From Rhizobium sp. WSM4643 (GTDB lineage: Bacteria; Pseudomonadota; Alphaproteobacteria; Rhizobiales; Rhizobiaceae): a stretch of 64,000 bases of DNA. Where the stretch lies: the NCBI RefSeq assembly GCF_025152745.1, contig NZ_CP104040.1, forward strand, positions 3,840,501 through 3,904,500, given 5' to 3'. A program made the position numbers and the translations under genes. Below are positions 45,768 to 54,751 of the stretch, piece after piece (position 1 is the stretch's first letter; each line of letters begins with the position of its first letter). The notes beneath the pieces are model-generated. The model did not search any database and was not told the DNA's origin. It was given only the letters and a program-made list of their open reading frames with translations.

Positions 45768-46607
45768 ATGACCGCCGTTGGACGGGCGATCTGGTTCATC
45801 GAGAGCCATTTCGAAAGCGATATATCGCTGGAAGAGATATCGGATGCAGCCGGATTGTCGCGCTACCATCTGTCGCGCGTCTTCGGGCTCGTCACCGGCC
45901 ACTCGATCAGCAGCTATATAAGAGGGCGCCGCCTCAGCCGCGCCGTGCCCACACTGGTCGGCGGTTCATCCACCATTCTCGAGGTTGCGCTTTGTGCGGG
46001 CTACGGCTCGCACGAGGCTTTCACCCGTGCCTTCCGCGACCAGTTCGGCATGACGCCGGATGCGGTGCGCAGACAGGGGCACGCTCGTAACCTTGTCTTG
46101 CTGGAGCCGATCAGAATGGACCCCGCCCACCTCAGCGACCTCGAACCGCCCCGCTTCGAAACCCTCCAGCCGATGCTGTTTGCCGGCTTGCAGGAGACCT
46201 ACCCCTATGGCGGCAATGCCGCCATCCCCTCTCTCTGGCAGAAATTCAATGCCCATTTCGGACATATCTCCGGCCAGAAAGGCAATGTCGCCTACGGCAT
46301 CTGTACCCATATCGACGGCGAAGTGGAGAAATTCCGCTATATGGCTGCGGTCGAAATTTCCGATGCCGGCGATCTGCCGGCGGATTTTGCAACGCTCAAG
46401 CTACCGGGCCAGCGCTACGTCGTCTTTGCTCATCGCGGCCATGTCTCCGGCATTCCGGCGACGATGAACCGGATTTTTGGCGCATGGTGGCCGACCTCAG
46501 GCCTGGAGCACGGCGAGACACCCGACATGTTCGAACGCTACGACGAGCGCTTCGACCCCTACACCGGCATGGGCGTCACCGAAATCTGGTTGCCGATCAC
46601 AGCATGA
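45768..46607 (+). CDS. AraC-family regulator with GyrI-like effector domain
   Basis: 279 residues. Two helix-turn-helix motifs sit at the N-terminus (ISLEEISDAAGLSRYHLSRVF; ILEVALCAGYGSHEAFTRAFRDQFGMTP) and a GyrI/SOUL-like ligand domain at the C-terminus (AVEISDAGDLPADFATLKLPGQRYVVFAHRG). Such two-part regulators answer to drugs or amphiphiles. AGGAG is 7 bases before ATG 45768, better than the ATG at 45762. Its stop codon lies in a dispersed hairpin repeat. Confidence 0.87.
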   Translation: MTAVGRAIWFIESHFESDISLEEISDAAGLSRYHLSRVFGLVTGHSISSYIRGRRLSRAVPTLVGGSSTILEVALCAGYGSHEAFTRAFRDQFGMTPDAVRRQGHARNLVLLEPIRMDPAHLSDLEPPRFETLQPMLFAGLQETYPYGGNAAIPSLWQKFNAHFGHISGQKGNVAYGICTHIDGEVEKFRYMAAVEISDAGDLPADFATLKLPGQRYVVFAHRGHVSGIPATMNRIFGAWWPTSGLEHGETPDMFERYDERFDPYTGMGVTEIWLPITA

Positions 46608-46706
46608 TGCCGAAAAGTGCGAGCGGTTTTCGGACGTCATGCTCTAACTCTTTAATTTAGAACAGGATTCAAATTTAAGGCCGACCCGGCCTTAAATCAT
46701 CCTGTT
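46601..46706 (+). repeat. Dispersed hairpin repeat, copy 4 (divergent form, two hairpins)
   Basis: First hairpin 46601-46643: arms AGCATGATG / ...TCATGCT around the core GCGAGCGGTTTT. Second hairpin 46661-46706: arms AACAGGAT / ATCCTGTT with inner ATTTAAGGCC / GGCCTTAAAT. The layout (core hairpin, AACTCTTT-like joint, plain hairpin) matches copies 2 and 3 while the arms differ. Confidence 0.75.
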
Positions 46707-46733
46707 GTAGGGAATAAAAGTCACATCGGTTTC

Positions 46734-46818
46734 GTATACCCCTTGCGGCGCTTGCCTGGCAGGCCGGCAACATTACATTGCGAGCGTCATTCACGTATGT
46801 GACGCGAAGGGGATATAC
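46734..46818 (+). ncRNA. Structured leader of terC (candidate terC-motif RNA)
   Basis: The ends of the leader pair: GTATACCCCTTGCG (46734-46747) with CGCGAAGGGGATATAC (46803-46818), giving about 14 base pairs with two single-base bulges. Two inner hairpins, TTGCC...GGCAA (46752-46770) and TCAC-GTAT-GTGA (46790-46801), are enclosed. The 3' strand of the outer stem contains AAGGGG, the likely ribosome site of terC, so folding could block translation. A 'terC' RNA motif upstream of such genes in alphaproteobacteria is known; identity here is inferred from position and fold. Confidence 0.65.
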
Positions 46819-46822
46819 GCTG

Positions 46823-47572
46823 ATGCAGGAAATCATGACGCTCATTCAGGATCCGGCCGCCTGGGTGGCGCTCATCACGCTGGTGGTGATGGAAGTCGTT
46901 CTCGGGATCGACAACCTGATCTTCATTTCCATTCTCACCAACAAACTGCCGCCCGAGCACCGGGAGAAGGCGCGCAAGACCGGCATCGGTCTTGCGCTCG
47001 TCATGCGCCTCGCCCTGCTCGGCACCGTCGCCTGGATCGTGCAGCTGACCGAACCGCTGTTTGAAGCCTTCGGCCACGGCTTCTCCTGGAAGGATCTGAT
47101 CCTGATTGCCGGTGGTCTGTTCCTCGTCTGGAAGGCCACCAAGGAAATCCATCACACCGTCGATCCGATCGATCATCAGGAGGATTTCATCGCGAAATCC
47201 GTCACGACAGGCTTTGCATCGGCCATCGGCCAGATCCTGTTGCTCGACCTCGTCTTCTCCGTCGACAGCATCATCACCGCCGTCGGCATGACGCCGCATC
47301 TGCCGATCATGGTGGTCGCCGTCGTCGCCGCCGTCACCGTCATGCTTGTTGCCGCGACCCCGCTTGCCAACTTCATCGAGAGGAACCCGACGATTGTCAT
47401 GCTGGCGCTCGCCTTCCTGCTGATGATCGGCACGACGCTGATCGCCGAAGGCATGGGCTTCCATGTGCCGAAGGGCTACGTTTACGCCGCCATGGCCTTC
47501 TCGGCGCTGGTCGAGGTGCTGAACATGTTCGCGCGCAACGCCCGCAAACGCAAACGCGACGCTGCGCATTGA
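46823..47572 (+). CDS. TerC-family integral membrane protein
   Basis: 249 residues with seven membrane spans. The TerC acidic motifs are present: [15 protein letters not shown] in the first span and [17 protein letters not shown] in the fourth, both likely metal ligands. The tail [11 protein letters not shown] is basic. Members are linked to tellurite resistance, manganese export or metal loading of secreted proteins. ATG 46823 follows AAGGGG in a structured leader, so control is probably at translation. Confidence 0.92.
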   Translation: MQEIMTLIQDPAAWVALITLVVMEVVLGIDNLIFISILTNKLPPEHREKARKTGIGLALVMRLALLGTVAWIVQLTEPLFEAFGHGFSWKDLILIAGGLFLVWKATKEIHHTVDPIDHQEDFIAKSVTTGFASAIGQILLLDLVFSVDSIITAVGMTPHLPIMVVAVVAAVTVMLVAATPLANFIERNPTIVMLALAFLLMIGTTLIAEGMGFHVPKGYVYAAMAFSALVEVLNMFARNARKRKRDAAH

Positions 47573-47582
47573 GGCTGGGCAG

Positions 47583-47610
47583 GAGGGCGCGGCGGAACCG
47601 GCGCGCCCTC
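47583..47610 (+). terminator. Hairpin after terC
   Basis: 9-bp stem GAGGGCGCG / CGCGCCCTC around a 10-base loop, 11 bases after the terC stop; no T-tract, so termination would be weak. Confidence 0.5.
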
Positions 47611-47818
47611 ACACACCGCCATCAAGGCCTTTGCAGGCGTGGTTTTTCTTGACGCGACCGGTTGAATATGGCCTAAGGCCAGCCGAACGGACGATCGGCG
47701 GATGGTGCGGGCGCATGCCCTTTTCCGGCCGGTTTGCCGATGAAGATATCTGCATCCTTCCGGCCGCACGTCGCTTTCCCCATGAAAGCCGTCCGGTACT
47801 TATTGACGGGCACACACA

Positions 47819-49285
47819 ATGACAGTTTCCGGGACAGCTACCGGCGTCCGCGTCCGCATCGCTCCCTCGCCGACAGGCGAGCCGCATGTCGGCACCGCTT
47901 ACATCGCTCTTTTCAACTACCTTTTCGCCAAGAAGCACGGTGGCGAGTTCATCCTGCGCATCGAGGATACCGATGCGACGCGCTCGACCCCGGAATTCGA
48001 AACGAAGGTGTTGGACGCACTGAAATGGTGCGGGCTAGAATGGAAGGAAGGCCCTGATATCGGCGGCCCCTACGGCCCATATCGCCAATCCGACCGCAAG
48101 GAAATGTACCAGCCTTACGGGCAAGAATTGCTGGACAAGGGCCATGCCTTCCGCTGTTTCTGCACGCCCGCGCGGCTGGAGCAGATGCGCGAAACTCAGC
48201 GCGCCGCCGGCAAGCCGCCGAAGTATGATGGTCTCTGCCTCAACCTCACGGCCGAGGAAGTCACCTCGCGCATGGCCGCCGGCGAGACGACCGTCATCCG
48301 CATGAAGATCCCGGCCGAAGGCTCCTGCGACTTCACGGACGGCGTCTACGGCGACGTCAGCATCCCCTGGGATTCCGTCGACATGCAAGTGCTCGTCAAG
48401 GCTGATGGCATGCCGACTTATCACATGGCCAACGTCATCGACGACCATCTGATGAAGATCACCCATGTGGCGCGCGGCGAGGAATGGCTGGCTTCGGTGC
48501 CGAAGCACATCCTGCTCTATCGCTATTTCGGCTGGGACGAGCCGGTCTTCATGCATCTGTCGCTGATGCGCAATGCCGACAAGTCGAAGCTGTCGAAGCG
48601 CAAGAACCCGACCTCAATCTCCTATTACTCCGCGCTCGGCTATATCCCGGAAGCGCTGATGAACTTCCTCGGCCTGTTCTTCATCCAGATCGCCGAAGGC
48701 GAAGAGCTGCTTGACATCAACGAACTGTCCGAGAAGTTCGATCCGGAAAACCTCTCCAAGGCCGGTGCGATCTTCGACATTCAGAAGCTCGATTGGCTGA
48801 ATGGCCGCTGGATCCGCGAGAAGCTCTCAGAAGAGGAATTCCAAGCCCGTGTACTGACCTGGGCGATGGAAAACGACCGCCTGAAGGAAGGTCTGCGCCT
48901 GTCGCAGACGCGCATTTCCAAGCTCGGCGAGTTGCCCGATCTTGCCGGGTTCCTGCTGAAGTCCGATCTTGGCCTGCAGCCTTCCGACTTCGCCAAGATC
49001 AAGTCACCGCCGGAAGAGATCCTGGAGATCCTCAACACCGTTCAGCCAGATCTCGAAAAAATCCTGGAATGGAACGTCGAGACGATCGAGGCGGAGCTGC
49101 GCGCAATCGCCGACCGCATGGGCAAGAAGCTGAAGGTCGTGGTCTCGCCGCTCTTCGTCGCCGTATCCGGCTCGTCGCGTTCCTTGCCGCTCTTCGATTC
49201 CATGGCGATGCTTGGCCGGTCCGTCGTGCGTCAGCGCCTGAAGCTCGCCTCGCAGGCGGTCGCCGCCCTCGTCGGCTCGAAGTAA
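47819..49285 (+). CDS. gltX: Glutamyl-tRNA synthetase, atypical lineage
   Basis: 488 residues. The HIGH-type motif is in APSPTGEPHVGTAYIALFNY and the KMSKS-type motif is KLSKRKN. The segment KLSKRKNPTSISYYSALGYIPEALMNFLG follows, which differs from the KRHGA... continuation of the usual alphaproteobacterial enzyme. It charges tRNA with glutamate (and may misacylate tRNA-Gln). lysS follows 22 bases later. The ribosome site is weak. Rhizobia often hold more than one gltX. Confidence 0.92.
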   Translation: MTVSGTATGVRVRIAPSPTGEPHVGTAYIALFNYLFAKKHGGEFILRIEDTDATRSTPEFETKVLDALKWCGLEWKEGPDIGGPYGPYRQSDRKEMYQPYGQELLDKGHAFRCFCTPARLEQMRETQRAAGKPPKYDGLCLNLTAEEVTSRMAAGETTVIRMKIPAEGSCDFTDGVYGDVSIPWDSVDMQVLVKADGMPTYHMANVIDDHLMKITHVARGEEWLASVPKHILLYRYFGWDEPVFMHLSLMRNADKSKLSKRKNPTSISYYSALGYIPEALMNFLGLFFIQIAEGEELLDINELSEKFDPENLSKAGAIFDIQKLDWLNGRWIREKLSEEEFQARVLTWAMENDRLKEGLRLSQTRISKLGELPDLAGFLLKSDLGLQPSDFAKIKSPPEEILEILNTVQPDLEKILEWNVETIEAELRAIADRMGKKLKVVVSPLFVAVSGSSRSLPLFDSMAMLGRSVVRQRLKLASQAVAALVGSK

Positions 49286-49307
49286 GAACAGTCAGAGGAT
49301 TTCGACA

Positions 49308-50804
49308 GTGGCTGACAACAAGACCGAAAACACCCTTTCCTCCGACGCCACGGAAGTGCGCGCCCAGAAGCTGAAGCTGCTGCGCGAGCAGATCGGCGAG
49401 GTCTATCCGGCGCATTTCCACCGCACGATGACCAATGCCGAGCTCATCGCGAAATACGAGAATCTGGAACCTGACGTCGAGACGCAGGATGTCGTCACCG
49501 TCGCCGGCCGCGTATACTCGTCGCGCAACTCCGGCATGTTCATGGACATCCACGATGCCGGCGGCAAGATCCAGATTTTCAGTCACAAGGACACGACCCC
49601 GGAAGAAGCCCGCGCCCTGCTGCCGATGATCGACATCGGCGACATCATCGGCGTCACCGGTATCGTGCGCCGCACCAAGCGGGGCGAGCTGACGATCAAC
49701 GCGCAGACGATCACCATGCTAACGAAGTCGCTCTTACCGATGCCCGAGAAGTGGCACGGTCTCTCCGACATCGAACTGCGTTATCGCAAGCGCCATCTCG
49801 ACATCATGACCAACGAGGATTCGAAACTCCGCTTCCAGCAGCGCTCGAAGATCCTGTCCGGCATCCGCCGCTTCATGGAAAATGACGGCTTCATGGAAGT
49901 CGAGACGCCGATGCTGCATTCGGTCTATGGCGGCGCCACCGCCGAGCCGTTCAAGACCCATCACAACACGCTGAAACTCGACATGTACCTGCGCATCGCG
50001 CCGGAACTGTTCCTCAAGCGCACGCTGGTCTCGGGGCTGACCGACAAGGTCTTCGAGATCAACCGGAACTTCCGCAACGAAGGCGTCTCCACCCGGCACA
50101 ATCCCGAATTCACCATGATGGAGTGTTACTGGGCCTATGCCGATTATGAGGACATCATGGACCTCGTCGAGCGGCTGTTCGAGAATTTAGCGCTCTCCAT
50201 TCACGGTGCGACGGAATTCCCCTTCGGCGACAAGACCATGTCCTTCAAGGGTCCGTTCAAGCGCGTTCCGATGCCGGATGCCGTCAAGGAAGCGACCGGC
50301 ATCGACTTCCTCGCCATCAAGACCGATGAACAGGCGCGCGCCGCCGCCAAGGCTGCCGGCTTTGCGGTCGAGAAGGATTGGACCTGGGGCGAATGCCTCG
50401 CCTTCATCTTCGAGGAAAAGGTCGAATCCACGCTGATCCAGCCGTCGCATGTCACGCATTTCCCGAAGGACATTTCGCCCTTCGCCAAGGAAGTGCCGGG
50501 CGAGCCGCGCCTGGTCGAGCGCTTCGAGACCTATTGCAACGCCTGGGAACTCGGCAACGCCTTCTCGGAGCTGAACGATCCCGAGGAGCAGCGCCGCCGC
50601 ATGGTCGAGCAGCTCGAACTGGCGCATGCCCGCGGCGAAAAGGAAAAGCAGCTGGACGAGGAATTCCTCGACGCCATCGACCAGGGCATGCCGCCGGCAG
50701 GTGGCCTCGGCATTGGCGTCGACCGTCTCATCATGCTTCTGACCAATGCGCCGTCGATCCGCGACGTCATTCTCTTCCCGGCCCGCCGCAACAAAGCCGA
50801 CTGA
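49308..50804 (+). CDS. lysS: Lysyl-tRNA synthetase, class II
   Basis: 498 residues. N-terminal OB-fold anticodon domain (VTVAGRVYSSRNSGMFMDIHD), class II motif 2 FRNEGVSTRHNPEFTMMECYWAY and motif 3 GGLGIGVDRLIMLL, all intact. It loads lysine onto tRNA-Lys. Start is GTG with AGAGGAT upstream. It is the second gene of the gltX-lysS unit. Many alphaproteobacteria rely on an unrelated class I enzyme, so this form is notable. Confidence 0.95.
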   Translation: MADNKTENTLSSDATEVRAQKLKLLREQIGEVYPAHFHRTMTNAELIAKYENLEPDVETQDVVTVAGRVYSSRNSGMFMDIHDAGGKIQIFSHKDTTPEEARALLPMIDIGDIIGVTGIVRRTKRGELTINAQTITMLTKSLLPMPEKWHGLSDIELRYRKRHLDIMTNEDSKLRFQQRSKILSGIRRFMENDGFMEVETPMLHSVYGGATAEPFKTHHNTLKLDMYLRIAPELFLKRTLVSGLTDKVFEINRNFRNEGVSTRHNPEFTMMECYWAYADYEDIMDLVERLFENLALSIHGATEFPFGDKTMSFKGPFKRVPMPDAVKEATGIDFLAIKTDEQARAAAKAAGFAVEKDWTWGECLAFIFEEKVESTLIQPSHVTHFPKDISPFAKEVPGEPRLVERFETYCNAWELGNAFSELNDPEEQRRRMVEQLELAHARGEKEKQLDEEFLDAIDQGMPPAGGLGIGVDRLIMLLTNAPSIRDVILFPARRNKAD

Positions 50805-50825
50805 GAACCACATTCTTTAACTGAA

Positions 50826-50857
50826 AAAACGGAGCGCCCGAAAGGACGCTCCGTTTT
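50826..50857 (+). terminator. Rho-independent terminator of gltX-lysS
   Basis: 11-bp stem AAAACGGAGCG / CGCTCCGTTTT followed by GTTTTAG, 21 bases after the lysS stop. Confidence 0.93.
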
Positions 50858-50871
50858 GTTTTAGGCAGGCT

Positions 50872-50974
50872 AGAGCAACTTCAGCAAAAGTGCGCAGCGG
50901 TCTTGCGTCCGGAATTGCGTGAACACAAAGAGATAGAGCACTTCCGTGATTCGAAGAAAAACGGAAGTGCTCTA
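50872..50974 (+). repeat. Dispersed hairpin repeat, copy 3 (two hairpins)
   Basis: Core GTGCGCAGCGGTCTTGC in the first hairpin, GAACACAAAGAGAT joint, then arms AGAGCACTTCCGT / ACGGAAGTGCTCT (50935-50973). Aligns along its length with the reverse complement of copy 2; the second-hairpin arms differ by a paired change. Confidence 0.85.
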
Positions 50975-51071
50975 GCGAAAACTCAGCCGACGGACGAAGA
51001 CACAGTGGATTGGTCGATCACGGAATGACCTTATTTCATTGGCTTGTGAATGACCGCGTTCGTCTTCACAC

Positions 51072-51824
51072 TTAGATCATGTAGCCGCCGGCGACTTCGA
51101 TTGTCTGCGCATTGATCCATGCACCGTCGTCGGACGCGAGCATGGCGATGACGCGGCCGACATCCTCGGCTTCGCCGATACGGCCGAGAGCCGTCTGTGA
51201 GGCAAGCAATGCGGCGAACTCCGGGTTCTTGTCCAGCGCAGCGTCGGCAAGAATGGTGCGGATGGGACCGGGCGAGATAGCATTGGCGCGGATCCTGCGA
51301 TCGCCGAACTCCTTCGCCTGATAGCGGGTCAACGTTTCAAGTCCGGACTTGAGGGCTGCATAGGGCGCGACACCTGCTGTTGCGACGCGAACCGAAGCGC
51401 TTGTTACATTGAGGATCACGCCGCCATCGACCATCAGCGGCAGCAAGGCCTGCGTCAGGAAGAACGGCCCTTTCAGGTGGACATTCATCAGAGCGTCGAA
51501 CTGGCCTGTCGTCACCGTCTCCATGAGATTGAACATGCCGAAACCGGCATTGTTGACGAGGCAGTCAAACGTATTCCGGCCCCAATAAGTGGAAAGCAGC
51601 CGTTTCACCTCTGTCACGAAGGCCGGAAAGCTGTCGGCATCACCGACATCGAGGGCAAGCGCAACGGCTTGACCACCTTCTGCCTTGATCTCGGCGATGA
51701 CGTCATCCGCACCTGGCTTGTGGCTGTTGTAGGTGAGGATGACACCCATGCCGCGCCTTGAGCATTCCTGCGCTGCCGATTGACCAATGCCACGGCTGCC
51801 GCCGGTAATGATTGCGATTTTCAT
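51072..51824 (-). CDS. Short-chain dehydrogenase/reductase
   Basis: 250 residues. Cofactor motif TGGSRGIGQSAA, NNAG, catalytic Tyr-Lys in PYAALKSG and Ser in NVTSASVRV, with the usual C-terminal ASDDGAWINAQTIEVAGGY. A classical NAD(P)-dependent SDR. Divergent from an AraC gene 133 bases away, a common arrangement in which the AraC protein controls the reductase. Substrate unknown. Confidence 0.92.
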   Translation of the reverse strand: MKIAIITGGSRGIGQSAAQECSRRGMGVILTYNSHKPGADDVIAEIKAEGGQAVALALDVGDADSFPAFVTEVKRLLSTYWGRNTFDCLVNNAGFGMFNLMETVTTGQFDALMNVHLKGPFFLTQALLPLMVDGGVILNVTSASVRVATAGVAPYAALKSGLETLTRYQAKEFGDRRIRANAISPGPIRTILADAALDKNPEFAALLASQTALGRIGEAEDVGRVIAMLASDDGAWINAQTIEVAGGYMI

Positions 51825-51957
51825 CTCTGTCTCCTTTTGCTTCGATGGCCGGAAGCTATGGGAAACAGCCGGCCTGCACTCCGCCGGAAACTGCCTCGTT
51901 CTTGCCTATTCCTGCTTTTGCCTTGCGTCCCATCATTTGCTGGTCCAGGATTTCGCC

Positions 51958-52848
51958 ATGCAAACGATGCTCGAAGAGATGCGCCGCTTGACGGCCCATG
52001 CTGAAAACCGCCCGACGGAAACCGGCATCCCCGGCATCCTGATGGTCAAGGGCGAGATCCCCGAACACAAGCTTGGCGCCGTCTATGAGCCGATGGTCAA
52101 CCTGATCCTTGATGGCAGCAAGACGCTGACGATCGCCGGGCAAGACTATTATTACGATCCAGCGAGCTACTTCGTGATATCGATCGATGTGCCGGCGACG
52201 GGCATGGTGCAGCAGGCAGGTCCCGACCGGCCCTATATCGGCGTCAGCCTATCGCTCGATCCGGCAAGGGTCGCAGCGCTTCTCCTGGATCTTCCGCCGC
52301 AATCCTATCAGGAGGGACAAACCGGCGGCTATTCCGTCTGTCGCATGACGCCGGAACTTCTGGGTGCCTGGCTGAGGATGCTGCAGCTCATGGAGCGCCC
52401 ACAGGATGTCCCTGCCCTTGCCCCGGCCTACGAACGCGAAATCCTCTATCGCGTGCTGCAGGGACCGCAGGGCTGGATGCTGCGCGATATCGCAGCACCT
52501 GATAGCGCCCTGTCGCGGATACGGCTCGCCATCCGCTGGGTTCGCGAACACTATTCGGAAGCGGTCGAGGTCGAAAAACTCGCCGCCCTCACCGCCATGA
52601 GCGTCTCGGCCTTTCATCGCCATTTCAAAGCTGTGACGGCGATGAGCCCGATCCAGTTCCAAAAGCGCATCCGCCTGTTGCAGGCCCGCCAGCTTCTGAT
52701 TTCCCAATCCGGAAATGCATCCTCCGTCGCCTATTCCGTGGGCTACGAAAGCGCTTCCCAATTCACCAGGGAATATGCACGCTTCTTTGGCCAGCCGCCG
52801 GCGCGCGACGCCTCGCTGATAAGAGAAAATATCAGGCCTGCCGCCTGA
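51958..52848 (+). CDS. AraC-family regulator (AraC_N type, YqhC-like)
   Basis: 296 residues. An AraC_N cupin-like domain (EPMVNLILDGSKTLTIAGQDYYYDPASYFVISIDVPATG) is followed by two helix-turn-helix motifs (VEVEKLAALTAMSVSAFHRHFKAVTAMSP; VAYSVGYESASQFTREYARFFG). AGGA lies 7 bases before ATG 51958. YqhC-like proteins activate aldehyde reductases; the divergent SDR gene is the obvious target. The upstream open extension to 51787 overlaps the SDR gene and is rejected. Confidence 0.9.
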   Translation: MQTMLEEMRRLTAHAENRPTETGIPGILMVKGEIPEHKLGAVYEPMVNLILDGSKTLTIAGQDYYYDPASYFVISIDVPATGMVQQAGPDRPYIGVSLSLDPARVAALLLDLPPQSYQEGQTGGYSVCRMTPELLGAWLRMLQLMERPQDVPALAPAYEREILYRVLQGPQGWMLRDIAAPDSALSRIRLAIRWVREHYSEAVEVEKLAALTAMSVSAFHRHFKAVTAMSPIQFQKRIRLLQARQLLISQSGNASSVAYSVGYESASQFTREYARFFGQPPARDASLIRENIRPAA

Positions 52849-52860
52849 TGCTTTTTGGGT

Positions 52861-53550
52861 CTAGTGCCCGCTCTTGGCTGGCGGCGCCTCTTCGGCAGCG
52901 GCTTTTGCTGGAGTGGCTGCATCCTTGGGCGCTACGCCGTGCCCGCCGGCTGCCTTGCCCTCACCCTTTGTGGAAGCAACCGCGACCGGGTCGACGCAAT
53001 CCTCGGGATCCTTGAAAGCGGCGCTGATCATGACGATCTCGTCAAACGGCATCTCTATCCGCTCGCCAAAGAACAGTCCGTTTTCGCTGGCCTTGCCGTC
53101 ATAGTAGCGCGCTGTATAGGACTTGTCGTCGAGGCCGGGAACGGTCTTGTCGGGATGCGGGATATAGACGACATCGGCGCCGATCGCGCGGCCGCGAATG
53201 TCGGCACGCAACGTCGGGCCGTTCTCGTCGAGCACCACCACCTGGACCAGATCCGGCTTCTGCGCGGCATAAACGGCTTGGGCGACCCGAAGCGCGGTCT
53301 TGACGCGGGTCATCCCATCGGTCGGTTCGGTCTTGATGTATTTCCGCACCCAGACGTGGTCCTGCTTCCGGATCGTCACCAGGTTGACGTCGCTGCATTC
53401 GAGCCCGTAGCCACCATCAGTTGCACCGATCAGCCTGTCCTTGCCGACATAGACCGCCGCACCGCCGGACACGCCCATGAGAAGAGCGACTCCACCGATG
53501 ATGATTGCCAATTTCCGGGAAGGCCGGAAGATGCGCAGTAAGGCCTTCAC
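52861..53550 (-). CDS. Membrane-anchored hypothetical protein
   Basis: 229 residues from a GTG with GGAG eight bases upstream. One membrane span near the N-terminus (about 14-33: KLAIIIGGVALLMGVSGGAAVYV), then a mostly soluble periplasmic domain (ECSDVNLVTIRKQDHVWVRKYIKTEP ... VVVLDENGPTLRADIRGRAIGADVVYIPHP), ending in an Ala/Pro-rich low-complexity tail. I do not recognise the family. A GTG at 53589 is an alternative start. Confidence 0.65.
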   Translation of the reverse strand: MKALLRIFRPSRKLAIIIGGVALLMGVSGGAAVYVGKDRLIGATDGGYGLECSDVNLVTIRKQDHVWVRKYIKTEPTDGMTRVKTALRVAQAVYAAQKPDLVQVVVLDENGPTLRADIRGRAIGADVVYIPHPDKTVPGLDDKSYTARYYDGKASENGLFFGERIEMPFDEIVMISAAFKDPEDCVDPVAVASTKGEGKAAGGHGVAPKDAATPAKAAAEEAPPAKSGH

Positions 53551-53729
53551 GCCAACTGCTCCGCCATCTGAAACTCCAACGCAGGACAAGTGCTAAGAAC
53601 GCTAAGGAAATGACGTTTCCGAAAGTTTAAGTGGGCATGCGAAGCCTGACCCATTTTGGGAAAACACCAAAAAAGGTCCGCTTTTTCCGGCCGCTTGCCA
53701 CAGCCTGTTCCGCCATGCTCTAAACGCCC

Positions 53730-54638
53730 ATGGCCTTCACGCTTCGCCAGGTTCAATATTTCGTCGCCGTCGCCGAACAGGGTTCGGTGACGCGAGCCGC
53801 GCAGAATCTTTCGATCTCGCAATCCTCGGTGACGGAAGCACTGAAGGAGCTCGAAACCGACCTCGGCGTCGAGCTGTTCGAGCGCCATCCGCGCGGCCTG
53901 ACGATCACCCATAACGGCCACCAATTCCTGCGTCACGCGACGAAGATCCTCGCCTCTGTCTCCGATGCTCGGACCAGCTTTTCCGGCCAGCAAAGCGCTC
54001 TTTCCGGCACGCTGAACATCGGCGTTACCTCGCTTGTCGCCGGCTACGTGCTCTCCGACCTGCTGGCGCGATACCGCCGCGCCTGTCCGGGCATCGAGGT
54101 CAGCGCTATCGAGGACAATGGCGGTTATCTCGAACATCTGCTGGTCGGCGGCGAATTGGATGTCGCCGTGATGGTGATATCAAACCTGCGCGACCGCATG
54201 GCGCTGCAGGCGGAAATCTTGGAGACCTCGCCCTATCGACTATGGCTGCCGATGGGCCATCCACTGGTGTCGGCCGACATCATCTCGGTCGCCGATATCG
54301 CCCGCGAACCGCTGATCATGCTGACGGTCGACGAAATCGAGGAGAATACCGGCAAGCTGCTCTCAGCCCTCGGCGCCCGCCCGCATGTCGCCTTCCGCAC
54401 CCGCTCGGTGGAGGCGGTGCGCAGCCTGGTTGCGACAGGCGCCGGCGTGGCGCTGCTTCCCGATCTTGTCTACCGTCCATGGTCGCTGGAAGGCGACCGC
54501 ATCGAGAGCCGCGACGTCTCCGGATCGCTGCCGGTCGTTCAGGTCGGCATGGTCTGGCGCAAAGGCTCCAGCCTGCCGCAGGCGGCGCGCGATTTCGTCG
54601 GTATCGCCGAGAGCTTAAGATCCGGTCGCATCCGCTGA
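53730..54638 (+). CDS. LysR-family regulator, probable regulator of the putrescine operon
   Basis: 302 residues. Helix-turn-helix LRQVQYFVAVAEQGSVTRAAQNLSISQSSVTEALKELE, then a substrate domain (LNIGVTSLVAGYVLSDLLARYRRACPGIEV; GAGVALLPDLVYRPWSLEGD). It is 114 bases upstream of the putrescine-type ABC operon on the same strand, so local control is likely. Effector unknown. Confidence 0.9.
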   Translation: MAFTLRQVQYFVAVAEQGSVTRAAQNLSISQSSVTEALKELETDLGVELFERHPRGLTITHNGHQFLRHATKILASVSDARTSFSGQQSALSGTLNIGVTSLVAGYVLSDLLARYRRACPGIEVSAIEDNGGYLEHLLVGGELDVAVMVISNLRDRMALQAEILETSPYRLWLPMGHPLVSADIISVADIAREPLIMLTVDEIEENTGKLLSALGARPHVAFRTRSVEAVRSLVATGAGVALLPDLVYRPWSLEGDRIESRDVSGSLPVVQVGMVWRKGSSLPQAARDFVGIAESLRSGRIR

Positions 54639-54751
54639 TATCGGAATTTCCGATATCGCCCTTCTGATAAATGAATTTGCGAAAGCGGCTTTTTCGCGTC
54701 ACCTTTTCACCTGGGAACAAACCGCCACAGAAGTGGCAAACCGGGAGACGG

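Noticed and set aside
46608-46822. yybP-ykoY manganese riboswitch before terC
   Set aside because: The conserved loop sequences of that riboswitch are not seen; the fold fits the separate terC leader type better.
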